This document shows, one piece after another, positions 32,714-41,750 of a stretch of DNA of 64,000 bases; position 1 is the first letter of the stretch; each line of letters opens with the position of its first letter. This stretch comes from Marivita sp041725935 (GTDB taxonomy: Bacteria > Pseudomonadota > Alphaproteobacteria > Rhodobacterales > Rhodobacteraceae). Under the pieces are notes generated by a model. The model did no database searches. It saw only the letters and a program-made list of their open reading frames with translations, and was not told where the DNA came from. A program made the translations under genes and the position numbers. The DNA lies in contig JBGRQD010000019.1 in the NCBI GenBank assembly GCA_041725935.1, forward strand, positions 6,973 to 70,972, written 5' to 3'.

Positions 32714-34728
32714 GCGCCTCCATGGGAAAAGCGCGGATCGCCACAGGGGTCTTTCTGGTAACGCTGGTGACCGGGGCCATAGGCTATACCATCGCCTCGG
32801 CGGTGCTGACCTACCAGGATCTCGGCTTCGGGGCCGAGATCGACTTTGCCTATATCGCGCAGAACTATCTGGCGATCCTGGACCGCCGCCCCGAGGACGC
32901 GCAACTTATTCACCTGATCATCGGCAGCTTCGCCGCCGCCGGCCTGATGCTGAGCCTCGCCCTCTCGGGGTCCGCTCTGACACGGTTTGGCCAGACCCAT
33001 TGGCAGAGTTCGCGCGAGATGAAGGCCAATGGGTTCTTCGGGGTGCCAGGGACCGGGTTCATCCTCGGCAAGCTGGGGACGCCGGGCTCCCGCGCCAATT
33101 ACATTTGTTCGAAGGTCTTCCCCCATGCGCTGATCGTGGCGCCCACGGGCCGTGGCAAGACCACGGGCTTTGTCATTCCGAACCTGCTGACCTGGCAAGG
33201 CTCCGCCGTGACGCTCGATGTGAAGGGCGAGTGTTTCGAGGCCACGGCCCGGCACCGCGCAGCCCAGGGCGACAAGGTCTATCGCTTTGCCCCTACCGAC
33301 TGGGAGGGCATGCGCACGCATCGCTACAACCCGCTCCTGCGCATCTATCAACTGAAAGATCCCGCGCGCCAGCAGATGGAATTGCAGCTCTTGGCGACGC
33401 TGTTCCTGCAGAGTGACAACGACCGGGTGCAGGGGCTGCTCAAGGGTGGGATCGATCTCTTTGTGGCAGCAGGCCTGCTGGCGTTCCAGCGCAAGCGCCC
33501 CACCTTGGGAGAAATCTACCGCATCGCGGCCTCGGGCGGGAACAAGCAGAAGGAGTATTTCGCGCGGGGCCATGAGGTGGACAACAGGGCCGCCAAACTG
33601 ATCTTCACGCGGCTGGCCTCGACCAACAACGATACGCTGACCTCTTATGTTTCGCTCCTGATGACCTCGGGGCTCGATCAATGGCAGAACCCGGCCATCG
33701 ACGAGGCGACGGCGGTGTCGGACTTTGATTTCCGAACGATCCGCAAGAAACCCTTTTCGGTCTACCTCGTGGTCCAGCCGCTGATGGTGAAACCATTGGC
33801 ACCACTGATCCGGCTCTTCTTTTCCGATCTCCTCTCCGCCATGCAGGAAAAGGATCCCGGGCCAGACGAGCCGTGGCCAGTGATGATCATGCTCGACGAG
33901 TTCAACCGTCTCGGCAAGATGCCCATCGTGGTCGAGAGCATCGAGACCCTGCGGACCTATCGCGGCCACCTGGCCGTCGTGACACAAACCATCCCCGCCC
34001 TCGATGAAATCTATGGCGAAAACACCCGCCGTGCGCTGCAGGGCAACGCGGGCGTGAAACTCTATCTCACGCCCTCGGATGAGAAGACCGTCGAGGAGCT
34101 GAGCAAGGCGGTTGGCAAGACCACGAAGACCGTTGTCACGCGCTCCCAGTCCATCGGCAAGAACCCCTTCGAGGGCCGCAGCCAATCGACACGGACCGAA
34201 GAAAGCTCGTTGTTGCCTGAAGATGAAGCGCGCCGTCTGCCGCTCGACGAGATCGTCATGGTCATCGATGCCCAGATGCCTGTCCGGGCGAAGCGGATCC
34301 AGTACTTTGACGACCGGCTGTTCAAGGCAATCCACGCGGCGCAGACGGGCGAGTTGCCGTTTCCGAAGCCGGGGGGAGGTGGACCGCAGGGGAAGCTGCC
34401 TTTGAGTGTCCGCGCTATGCCGATGACTCCGCCAGCGAGTGGAGGGCATGGATCTGAAACTGACGTAGTTGTGGAGAGCGCAAGCCAGGTTGCGGGCGGT
34501 CAACCGTCAGCGCAAACCGACGGCGTTCCAAAGAAGACCGCGCCTGTCGTTCAAGCCGTTATCGCCGAAGAACAACGGCAGATGGAGATGGATTTTGGGA
34601 GCCAGATCGCAGACGCCGAGGCACCGAGCGTCGTTGATGAGGCGCAGATGCGATCCGCTGTCGATAGCTTAGATGACATGGAAGCGATGCTGCAGGAGAG
34701 GGATAGCGAAAAGCTGGTTGCTCGATAG
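32710..34728 (+). CDS. virD4: VirD4/TraG-type coupling protein
   Basis: A 672-residue inner-membrane ATPase with two N-terminal membrane segments (about residues 10-30 and 65-90), Walker A APTGRGKTTGF at about 144 and Walker B VMIMLDEFNRLG at about 391. It delivers the relaxase-DNA complex to the VirB channel. Start TTG at 32710 overlaps the relaxase stop; ATG at 32722 is an alternative. The C-terminal tail (about 555-672) is low-complexity and acidic, as in many TraG proteins. Downstream genes on this strand belong to an unrelated efflux cassette. Confidence 0.93.
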   Translation: MSASMGKARIATGVFLVTLVTGAIGYTIASAVLTYQDLGFGAEIDFAYIAQNYLAILDRRPEDAQLIHLIIGSFAAAGLMLSLALSGSALTRFGQTHWQSSREMKANGFFGVPGTGFILGKLGTPGSRANYICSKVFPHALIVAPTGRGKTTGFVIPNLLTWQGSAVTLDVKGECFEATARHRAAQGDKVYRFAPTDWEGMRTHRYNPLLRIYQLKDPARQQMELQLLATLFLQSDNDRVQGLLKGGIDLFVAAGLLAFQRKRPTLGEIYRIAASGGNKQKEYFARGHEVDNRAAKLIFTRLASTNNDTLTSYVSLLMTSGLDQWQNPAIDEATAVSDFDFRTIRKKPFSVYLVVQPLMVKPLAPLIRLFFSDLLSAMQEKDPGPDEPWPVMIMLDEFNRLGKMPIVVESIETLRTYRGHLAVVTQTIPALDEIYGENTRRALQGNAGVKLYLTPSDEKTVEELSKAVGKTTKTVVTRSQSIGKNPFEGRSQSTRTEESSLLPEDEARRLPLDEIVMVIDAQMPVRAKRIQYFDDRLFKAIHAAQTGELPFPKPGGGGPQGKLPLSVRAMPMTPPASGGHGSETDVVVESASQVAGGQPSAQTDGVPKKTAPVVQAVIAEEQRQMEMDFGSQIADAEAPSVVDEAQMRSAVDSLDDMEAMLQERDSEKLVAR

Positions 34729-34902
34729 GCTGGCGAGGATGGTATGTCTGTCGTGCAGGGCAGACAACGGTCGTTCGCTGCGCCGGGCATGAACTGGCAC
34801 AGTGCGGGACAAACCAGTCATCGACGCCGTTAGAATCAATGTCCGGCTTCTGCAGCGGTTTCAAATCCGATAGCCTTGTTCAGCTTGATATCTCCTGCCT
34901 TG

Positions 34903-35520
34903 TTAACCTGCCTCGGGGACAACACGTCGCGCGATGTCTTCGAGTAGCTTTTCTAGATCTGCCGGCATTTTGCCGTCGGACAGCTTTCCATCAATACTTA
35001 GAAACGACAGCCCATGGACAAAGCTCCAGAGCATAAATGCCTTTTGACGATCTTCTTCCGTCACCTCTGAGCGCCCGTGACATTTTGCGACTTCCATTTG
35101 CACGACCGAGAACTTCTGATCTCCGAGATCGTAAAGTTTTCCATCCTCATCCGTTTCGCCCGACCATGTAAACATCAGGCGAAATACACCGGGTTCGGTT
35201 GTTGCGAACCGGATGTAGACCCGGCCTAGCGCAACTATGCGCGCTTGCGATCCCTCCGGATGCGGCGCGAGTTCAGCCACCATCTGTTCGGATTGGCGGA
35301 TCATGCCAGCGGCAGCGACCTCGCGCAGCATCTCGGTCTTGTGCTTGAAGTGTTTATAGGGCGCAGCCGTGGATACGCCCGCGCGGCGGCAGGCTTCGGA
35401 GACCGAAAAGTTATCCGGCCCCTTCTCCTCGACCAACTGCCGCGTTGCTTCAATCAACTGCGTGCGCAAATCACCATGGTGATAGGACTCCCGTTTTTGA
35501 GGGATATTGTCCGTTTTCAT
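34903..35520 (-). CDS. TetR/AcrR-family repressor of the RND efflux cassette
   Basis: A 205-residue regulator, MKTDNIPQKRESYHHGDLRT, with HTH residues about 15-60 (DNFSVSEACRRAGVSTAAPY, KHFKHKTEMLREVAAAG) and a WHG-type C-terminal domain (FRLMFTWSGETDEDG, FMLWSFVHGLSFLSIDG). Divergent from the MFP gene across a 89-bp gap containing a perfect 14-bp palindrome over the promoter. It should repress the efflux operon until a ligand (drug or membrane stress compound) binds. The 34729-34902 gap has no gene. Confidence 0.88.
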   Translation of the reverse strand: MKTDNIPQKRESYHHGDLRTQLIEATRQLVEEKGPDNFSVSEACRRAGVSTAAPYKHFKHKTEMLREVAAAGMIRQSEQMVAELAPHPEGSQARIVALGRVYIRFATTEPGVFRLMFTWSGETDEDGKLYDLGDQKFSVVQMEVAKCHGRSEVTEEDRQKAFMLWSFVHGLSFLSIDGKLSDGKMPADLEKLLEDIARRVVPEAG

Positions 35521-35549
35521 GATCCAAACTTTTTCATGGCCCGTATTAA

Positions 35550-35581
35550 TTGTCAAAGTAAAAGTTTCTAACATATGTTAG
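35550..35581 (+). promoter_or_regulatory. RND promoter with overlapping TetR operator
   Basis: -35 TTGTCA (35550-35555), 18-base spacer, -10 TATGTT (35574-35579). The palindrome CTAACATATGTTAG (35568-35581) covers the -10, so the repressor would block polymerase directly. Confidence 0.65.
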
Positions 35582-35609
35582 TGTCACTTACATTACGAGA
35601 GGGATCGTC

Positions 35610-36737
35610 ATGCAAAGCAAGAATAAACCAAGCATTCTGCGCCAGATTTCTATTCTTGGCGGGACAGCGATTGTGATCGCAATTGCGGTTGCTGCCGTAA
35701 CGCTTGGGTCGCATGCACTTGCGCAACGGGTCGAAAATGCGCCCTCGCCAGAACCCGCCTCGCTGACGTCTGTCGCTGTGTCGTCGGTTCAGTTCGAAGA
35801 TCACTACACCACAACGCGTCATTTCCTTGGGCAAATTGAGGCAACCTCTGATGCGGTCATGTCATTCGAACTTAGCGGGCGTCTGGCCGAGATCGCGGTC
35901 GAAGAAGGCGAAAGCATCGCGCAGGGCGACGTGATCGCGCGGCTGGAAACCGCGTTACTAGAAGCGGAACGGGCACGGTTAATCGCCTCAAGGGATGCCA
36001 CGAATGCGCAACTGACCTTTGCCGAAACGCGCATGAGCCGTGCACAGCAACTGCAAGGCGAAGGCTTCTCAAGTCAGGAAACACTCGATCAGGCACGTGC
36101 AACCCGCGATGAGTTGGCAGGCCGGATCGCCGAGATTGAAGCAGGCCTTGCGACCGTCGCGATCAACATCGAAAAGTCTGTGATGCACGCCCCGTTTGAC
36201 GGCCAAGTCGGTGCACTCGATGTCGACATTGCCGAAACAGTGAGCCCGGGTCAAATGGTACTGACACTAATCGAAACCGGACCGCCGATGGTGCGTGTCG
36301 GTATCCCGCTGAGCGTGAGCCAGGACGACCTTCAACAAGTCACTATCGAAGTCGCGGGCCAACAATATATGGCAAACTTGCAACAAATGCGCCCTGATAT
36401 CGACCCGATAACACGCACACGCACAGCACTTTTTGCGCTTCAGTCCGACTCAGCGCTGGCATTTGGGCAAACGGCCAATCTGATCGTCGAAACGGACGTC
36501 GCAGCACGGGGTGCTTGGGTCTTGCTAGATGCGCTACAACAGGGATCGGGCAGCATCTGGGCCGTGTTAGTGGTCGAGGATGGCGTCGTGCGCACTGCCG
36601 CCGTTGAAGTTTTGTACCAGCAAAGTGATCGCGCCTTTGTTCAAGGCAGTTTTACCGAAGGCGCGCAGCTCATTCACACTGGGGCACATCGTGTCGTGCC
36701 GGGCCAGCAGGTGCTGATCCTCGAAGACGGAGCATAA
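35610..36737 (+). CDS. RND efflux periplasmic adaptor (membrane fusion protein)
   Basis: A 375-residue HlyD/AcrA-type adaptor. N-terminal membrane anchor (residues about 10-35, ISILGGTAIVIAIAVAAVTL), lipoyl half (MSFELSGRLAEIAVEEGESI), a short coiled-coil hairpin (about 120-180, ARLIASRDATNAQLTFAETR), second lipoyl half (MHAPFDGQVGALDVDIAETV), then beta-barrel and membrane-proximal domains. It links the RND pump to an outer-membrane channel, which is not in the window. Followed after 4 bp by the pump gene. The first gene after the TetR operator. Confidence 0.88.
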   Translation: MQSKNKPSILRQISILGGTAIVIAIAVAAVTLGSHALAQRVENAPSPEPASLTSVAVSSVQFEDHYTTTRHFLGQIEATSDAVMSFELSGRLAEIAVEEGESIAQGDVIARLETALLEAERARLIASRDATNAQLTFAETRMSRAQQLQGEGFSSQETLDQARATRDELAGRIAEIEAGLATVAINIEKSVMHAPFDGQVGALDVDIAETVSPGQMVLTLIETGPPMVRVGIPLSVSQDDLQQVTIEVAGQQYMANLQQMRPDIDPITRTRTALFALQSDSALAFGQTANLIVETDVAARGAWVLLDALQQGSGSIWAVLVVEDGVVRTAAVEVLYQQSDRAFVQGSFTEGAQLIHTGAHRVVPGQQVLILEDGA

Positions 36738-36741
36738 CGCC

Positions 36742-39700
36742 ATGAACACCCTGACCTTTCGCCAACCACGTCTTGTCGCACTGATTTTGTTGGTCCTGAT
36801 CTCGGCGGGGCTGTCGTCCTTCCTGTCGCTGGGCCGCCAAGAGGACCCGACGATCACCAACCTGTTTGCGACCGTCACAACGCAGTTTCCCGGCGCAGAC
36901 CCTGCGCGCGTCGAAACGCTTGTCACCGCCGAAATCGAGGACGAGCTACAGTCTATTGCAGAGGTCGATGTCATCACCTCGGTCTCGCGCTCTGGCGTGT
37001 CGGTTGTTTCGGTTGAGCTGGTTCAAACGCTGGATGATGTCACAATCGAACAGGTATGGTCCGAAGCCCGTGACGCCGTGGAAGCCGCACGTCGGTCCTT
37101 CCCTGCAGGTGTGCAAGCCCCCGATTTCAACGCCGAAGGCATTTCTGCCTATTCTGCCGTTGTCGCTGTCACGGCCGATCACGAGGGCGTCCCGCTTACC
37201 ATTGTCCAAGCCCACGCCGACGCACTCGCAGACCGATTGCGTGCTATCCCGTCAACGCGCGCTGTTGATCTTTTTGGTGAACCGGAAACCGAGGTCCTTG
37301 TGACAGTGGACCCACAGGCAGCGGCGGCACTTGGTTTGACAGCACAAGACATCTCCCGCCTTGTCATGGGTGCGGATGGAAAGGTGCAAGCGGGCCGCGT
37401 GCAAAACGATGACGTCAATCTGACCATCAATATTTCTGGCGCGATCGAGACTTTGGATCGGTTGGGCAGTATCGTTTTGCGGCAGAATGCAGATGGCGGA
37501 TCAGTGTCTTTGGCAGATATCGCCACCATCACGCGCGGCATCCGCGAACCTGCCAGCGAAATGGCCATCGCCAATGGCAAGCGCGCAATTCTTGTGGGCG
37601 TTCTCGCGCAGGATGGCGTCCAGATTGATCGCTGGATGGGGTTCGTGCGTGACGAATTGCAGGCTGTCTCCACCGAAATTCCTGTCGGCATATCCGAGAC
37701 CCTGATGTTCGATCAGAGCACTTATACCGCCGATCGTCTGGCCGAGGTTGGCACAAACATGGCGATTGGTGTGTCCCTTGTTGTCCTGGTTCTGTTCGTT
37801 ACCCTTGGCCTGAGGGCTGCTGCGATTGTCGCCGTTGTCTTGCCCGTGGTGTCGCTTGCCACACTTGCCAGCATGAACTTTATTGGCCTGCCGATCCACC
37901 AGATGTCCGTCACAGGCTTGATCGTGGCCTTGGGCCTGCTTGTTGATGCAGCTATCGTGATGGTGGACGAAGTGCGCCAACGACTTGGACGCGGGATGGA
38001 TCGCAAGGCAGCCGTCGGTGACGCTACCAGCCGCTTGGCAGCACCCTTGTTGGCATCAACTGTCACCACGGCGCTGTCATTCACCCCGATGATCCTTTTG
38101 CCCGGCCCTGCGGGCGACTTTGTCGGATCAATCGCGATTGCCGTCGTCTTGATGCTGATCTGGTCGCTGATCATCGCACTGACCGTGACGCCCGCGCTGG
38201 CTGGATGGTTTCTAAAGGGCGGAAAACCATCCGGGCTGCAAATCCCTGCCTTAGGTCGCGCATTTGAGGCGCTGATCGCGCTGTCGGTCCGCAACCCTGT
38301 GCGGTCAATCGCTTTGGCACTTGTTCTGCCGATTTTGGGCTTTGCGTCTTTCCCGACACTCACGGCCCAGTTTTTTCCGGGCGTCGAGAGGGACCAGTTC
38401 TATGTTGAGATCGACTTGCCGCCCGGAACGGCAATCGCAGAAACAGCCGCCGTTGCCCGCGACATTGACGCGCGACTGGCGGACCTTAAGGGCGTAGATC
38501 GCGTGTATTGGTCCTTGGGGCAATCCGGCCCTGCGTTCTATTACAACATCACCGGCGGTCGATCATCCGAGCCTGCTTATGCGCAGGCCATGATCAAAAC
38601 AGTCACTGCAGAAGACGCCGCACGCATCGTGCCTGCCTTGCAAGCCGAACTTGACCGCGATTACCCGCAGGCCCGCGTTATTGTGCGTGATCTGGTGCAG
38701 GGCCCGCCAGTTGCCGCACCCATCGAAGTACGGCTGGTTGGCCCCGATATCGATACACTGCGTGACCTTGGTAATGAGGCACGGGCGATCATGGCCGACC
38801 TGGACCTTCTGACCCAGGTCCGTGCCGGGGTCGTCAGCGGGACGCCACAGTTGCGCTATGAAATCAATGAACCTGCTGTGCGATTGCTTGGCATGAACTT
38901 GACAGACGTTGCCGCCCAGCTTGAGGCAGGGTTGGTCGGCGTCACAGGTGGCAGTCTTGTCGAAGGCACCGATCAGCTTCCCGTTCGTGTCCGGTTTGGC
39001 GATGACCTGCGCGGCGATATTGAAAGCGTGAATGACCTGCCCATCTTGCTGCCGAACGCGGCTGCTTTGTCGGGTGCAGGCATCCTGCCAGCCGTCCCTT
39101 TTTCCGAACTGGCGACTACGGTGCTCGAACCCGCCGAAAGCGTGATTACGCGGCGCAATGGCGAACGGATCAACACCGTTCAGGCGTTTATCGTGCCCAG
39201 TGTCCTGCCAGAAGAGGCGCTGCAGAGCGTCCTTGCCGCATTGGACGCGCGCGGCTTCGACGTCCCGCTTGGCTACCGGATCGAACTGGGTGGGGACAGC
39301 GATGCGCGCTCGGACACGGTCGGCAATCTGTTGGCCTCTGTTGGTTTGATTGTGACGCTGACAATTGCCGCAATCGTTCTGACCTTTAATTCTTTCCGGC
39401 TGACCGCAATAGCACTTGTGGTGTGCATTCTGTCCGCGGGGCTTTCGATGTTATCCCTCGCCGTGATGCAGTTCCCGTTCGGCATCAACGCAATTATCGG
39501 TGTGATCGGTTCGATTGGTGTGTCGATCAATGCAGCGATCATCATTCTGACAGGGCTGAAGTCCGACCCAGAAGCGGCGTCCGGCGATACCAATGCAATT
39601 GCGCGGGTTGTGACAAACTCAAGCCGCCATATCACCTCAACAACAATCACGACCTTTGGGGGCTTCCTGCCGCTCATCCTTGCTGGCGGTGGGTTCTGGC

Positions 39701-39867
39701 CGCCGTTTGCTGTGGCGATTGCGGGTGGGGTGCTGCTGTCAGCGGTGATTTCGTTCTTCTTTACGCCCGCTGCGTTCACTCTGATTTATCGTAAGCCGCG
39801 CAAGGCTGATCACGATCTGAGCTCCGTTGATAGCGATCAACAGATCGTCGCACTTGCAGCTGAGTAA
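36742..39867 (+). CDS. RND efflux pump permease (AcrB-like)
   Basis: A 1041-residue pump with the RND pattern: a first membrane helix at residues about 10-30, a large periplasmic loop, a helix bundle at about 330-500 including GLIVALGLLVDAAIVMVDEV, then a second loop and bundle at about 860-1010. In the key fourth helix only one of the two adjacent aspartates of AcrB is kept (V-D-A-A-I-V), as in metal-type RND pumps. Length fits the multidrug type, so the substrate class is ambiguous. It is the last gene of the cassette; 39868-40059 is non-coding and holds repeat copy C. Confidence 0.9.
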   Translation: MNTLTFRQPRLVALILLVLISAGLSSFLSLGRQEDPTITNLFATVTTQFPGADPARVETLVTAEIEDELQSIAEVDVITSVSRSGVSVVSVELVQTLDDVTIEQVWSEARDAVEAARRSFPAGVQAPDFNAEGISAYSAVVAVTADHEGVPLTIVQAHADALADRLRAIPSTRAVDLFGEPETEVLVTVDPQAAAALGLTAQDISRLVMGADGKVQAGRVQNDDVNLTINISGAIETLDRLGSIVLRQNADGGSVSLADIATITRGIREPASEMAIANGKRAILVGVLAQDGVQIDRWMGFVRDELQAVSTEIPVGISETLMFDQSTYTADRLAEVGTNMAIGVSLVVLVLFVTLGLRAAAIVAVVLPVVSLATLASMNFIGLPIHQMSVTGLIVALGLLVDAAIVMVDEVRQRLGRGMDRKAAVGDATSRLAAPLLASTVTTALSFTPMILLPGPAGDFVGSIAIAVVLMLIWSLIIALTVTPALAGWFLKGGKPSGLQIPALGRAFEALIALSVRNPVRSIALALVLPILGFASFPTLTAQFFPGVERDQFYVEIDLPPGTAIAETAAVARDIDARLADLKGVDRVYWSLGQSGPAFYYNITGGRSSEPAYAQAMIKTVTAEDAARIVPALQAELDRDYPQARVIVRDLVQGPPVAAPIEVRLVGPDIDTLRDLGNEARAIMADLDLLTQVRAGVVSGTPQLRYEINEPAVRLLGMNLTDVAAQLEAGLVGVTGGSLVEGTDQLPVRVRFGDDLRGDIESVNDLPILLPNAAALSGAGILPAVPFSELATTVLEPAESVITRRNGERINTVQAFIVPSVLPEEALQSVLAALDARGFDVPLGYRIELGGDSDARSDTVGNLLASVGLIVTLTIAAIVLTFNSFRLTAIALVVCILSAGLSMLSLAVMQFPFGINAIIGVIGSIGVSINAAIIILTGLKSDPEAASGDTNAIARVVTNSSRHITSTTITTFGGFLPLILAGGGFWPPFAVAIAGGVLLSAVISFFFTPAAFTLIYRKPRKADHDLSSVDSDQQIVALAAE

Positions 39868-39988
39868 ACTGGGAAAGGGGTCTCGCTCATCTGTCCGCAA
39901 TATTACGTAGCCTTGCCGAGGCATTATCGCTGTTTAGGTGGGCATACTAATTCGTTCGATTGAGTCGGAAAGCAGCCATTCCGGCCAT

Positions 39989-40013
39989 CCGCAGCATCGG
40001 TGAGTCTGGGCTC
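39989..40013 (-). repeat. Interspersed repeat, copy C
   Basis: A 25-bp exact match, opposite strand, to 14230-14254. Similarity extends on the left to about 39970. It sits between the RND cassette and virB6. Confidence 0.7.
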
Positions 40014-40059
40014 TGACCCGCCATTAGCTGCACCTTGTTCGAAGGTCGGCTCTGGGCCG

Positions 40060-41136
40060 TCACCGTCGCCCCAACCTTCCCAGCCTGGCCAGCTGCGCCA
40101 GCATTTTTGATCCCGAGTCTGCGGATCCTGTGCCGGCTCCAGAACCCGTCTGCCCCATGCCTTGCCTAGCGGGCATTTGCTGCACGCCGAAGAACTGTCG
40201 CGCTCGGAGCGCCGCGTACTCCGTACCGCTCGCCCCACCGATCAGATACCGATTGTAGGACTGTTGGCTGCCAATGGCGGCGCGGGCGAAGCTGTAGCCG
40301 CCGCCGAGGCCACCGGAGAGGGCAGGCATCATGATGTTGCCGGAGATCGCGCGGACGATGAAGGGCGTTGCGATGATGAAGCCCTTGGCCATGAGGACCA
40401 TCATGAAGAAGGGGATGAGCGCGCCAATGTTGGAAGCGCCTTCCGGATCGCCGAGTTCGCCGATCAGGGCTGATGATACCCCGGTGATCGTGGCGAACAC
40501 GCCTGCGACGACGATGGGGTACAGCGCAAAGGAAATCAGCGCGGACAGCCAGCGCGCGAAATAATCCTTGGTGACCTCGAAGAGGGTCAGGAAAATCATC
40601 ACCGGGGCGATCCCGATCAGGAGCGCGATCATCAGGCGGGAGGCCACGAGGATGAAGGCGGCCAGCCCGCCGAGGATCGAGAGCAGAAGAACACCGACGA
40701 TGTCGAGCATGGCGCCGGCCATCCAGTTCAGCTCGGACCCGGCAGCGTTCAGATAGTTGCCCAGTTCCGCGATCAGGCGGTCGAATTCTTCGGCGAAAGT
40801 TCCAGAGGGTCCCGGACTGCCGCCGCCGACGGAGGCCACGAGCGCGCCCGCGATACTGTCGATCCCATAGAGAATGGCAGACGAGAATGCGTTGAACTGC
40901 ATCCAGTTGGTCGCGAATATCCCGATGAGCCCGATCTTGACCGCGAGCCAGAAGGCCGTGTGCCCATCCATGGCCCGGTATTGATAGATCATGTTGATTC
41001 CGACGAGGATCACCACCAGCGTTGTCCCCAAAACCAGGAGCGTGCCGACCGTTGCTGCAACCGCACCAAACTGGGTCTCAGCGGCAGTGTCGAGATAGGC
41101 TTGGGAGGTTTCAACGAAGTAGGTGACGACACTCAT
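40060..41136 (-). CDS. virB6: VirB6-type T4SS inner-membrane protein
   Basis: A 358-residue polytopic protein with about six hydrophobic segments (e.g. TVGTLLVLGTTLVVILVGI near residue 30, VGVLLLSILGGLAAFILV near 145, LLIGIAPVMIFLTLF near 172), matching VirB6/TrbL. A central region carries the VirB6 tryptophan and FAATF-like features, and the C-terminus (about 290-358) is a glycine/glutamine-rich tail. It forms part of the inner-membrane channel. Its place at the very end of the operon, after virB11, is unusual: virB6 normally lies before virB8. Confidence 0.85.
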   Translation of the reverse strand: MSVVTYFVETSQAYLDTAAETQFGAVAATVGTLLVLGTTLVVILVGINMIYQYRAMDGHTAFWLAVKIGLIGIFATNWMQFNAFSSAILYGIDSIAGALVASVGGGSPGPSGTFAEEFDRLIAELGNYLNAAGSELNWMAGAMLDIVGVLLLSILGGLAAFILVASRLMIALLIGIAPVMIFLTLFEVTKDYFARWLSALISFALYPIVVAGVFATITGVSSALIGELGDPEGASNIGALIPFFMMVLMAKGFIIATPFIVRAISGNIMMPALSGGLGGGYSFARAAIGSQQSYNRYLIGGASGTEYAALRARQFFGVQQMPARQGMGQTGSGAGTGSADSGSKMLAQLARLGRLGRR

Positions 41137-41148
41137 CGCGGGGCTGCC

Positions 41149-41559
41149 TTACCAATTACCTGCGGCGTCGCAGATGGCCTTGGCGGCAGTTCGGGCGGCG
41201 TTGGCGCGGCGGTTGTAGCCATCCGAGGCTTGCAGCATTTCCCATCGTTCGTCGCTCGCGTAGCTCTCCCGAAACACGGCCTCGGCCGCGTCCCAGGATG
41301 GGAACCGAGTCGCGCAGTCGCAGTTGCCGATCTCGACGACCCGCTCGAGATTCTGGGCGCGATAGATGTCCTGAACCAGAACCCGCTGATAGGCTTGGCG
41401 GAGCGGGATTTCCTGCATCCAGACGGGCTCGGCGGGCCGGTCCGGACAGACGTCAAAGCTGCAATCGAGGGTTGGCACTAGGTTGCGCTCGGCAACGGCG
41501 AAGGCGGGCGTCAGACTTAGGACCAGCGCGGCCAAGGTGAGGTGCTGCGCCTGCCTCAT
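41149..41559 (-). CDS. Secreted T4SS-operon protein, unknown family
   Basis: A 136-residue exported protein with a signal peptide (MRQAQHLTLAALVLSLTPAF, cleavage after AVA). Mature part has paired cysteines (LDCSFDVCP; GNCDCATRF) and a final ICDAAGNW. It lies between the DUF4177-like gene (ATGA overlap) and virB6 (12-bp gap), so it is probably a periplasmic accessory of this T4SS. The start at 41559 was preferred because of the signal peptide. Confidence 0.65.
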   Translation of the reverse strand: MRQAQHLTLAALVLSLTPAFAVAERNLVPTLDCSFDVCPDRPAEPVWMQEIPLRQAYQRVLVQDIYRAQNLERVVEIGNCDCATRFPSWDAAEAVFRESYASDERWEMLQASDGYNRRANAARTAAKAICDAAGNW

Positions 41560-41750
41560 GCCGTGGCTCCAGCGGGTGTGGTTTCGCGTTTCAGGAAAAC
41601 GGTGTGCCCGATATTGGCGAATTCCGAAGTGCTGATCGACACCGCCTCCCACCCGTCTGCGCCCTTCTCGTTCAGGCTGGCCTGCATGTCGGAGAGGCTG
41701 GTCTTGCGGGTCATGGGAAAGGACAGGATATCGTATTCAAAGGTCTTCAT
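41556..41750 (-). CDS. Small DUF4177-like protein
   Basis: A 64-residue protein, MKTFEYDILSFPMTRKTSLS, with the DUF4177 beta-alpha-beta pattern ending GWEAVSISTSEFANIGHTVF. Such small cytoplasmic domains have no known function. The gene overlaps virB11 (ATGA) on one side and the next gene (ATGA) on the other, so it belongs to the virB operon and is probably made with it. Confidence 0.62.
   Translation of the reverse strand: MKTFEYDILSFPMTRKTSLSDMQASLNEKGADGWEAVSISTSEFANIGHTVFLKRETTPAGATA

Noticed and set aside
32701..34503. A 600-codon open frame on the minus strand
   Set aside because: Antisense to virD4, which has intact Walker motifs and couples to the relaxase gene.
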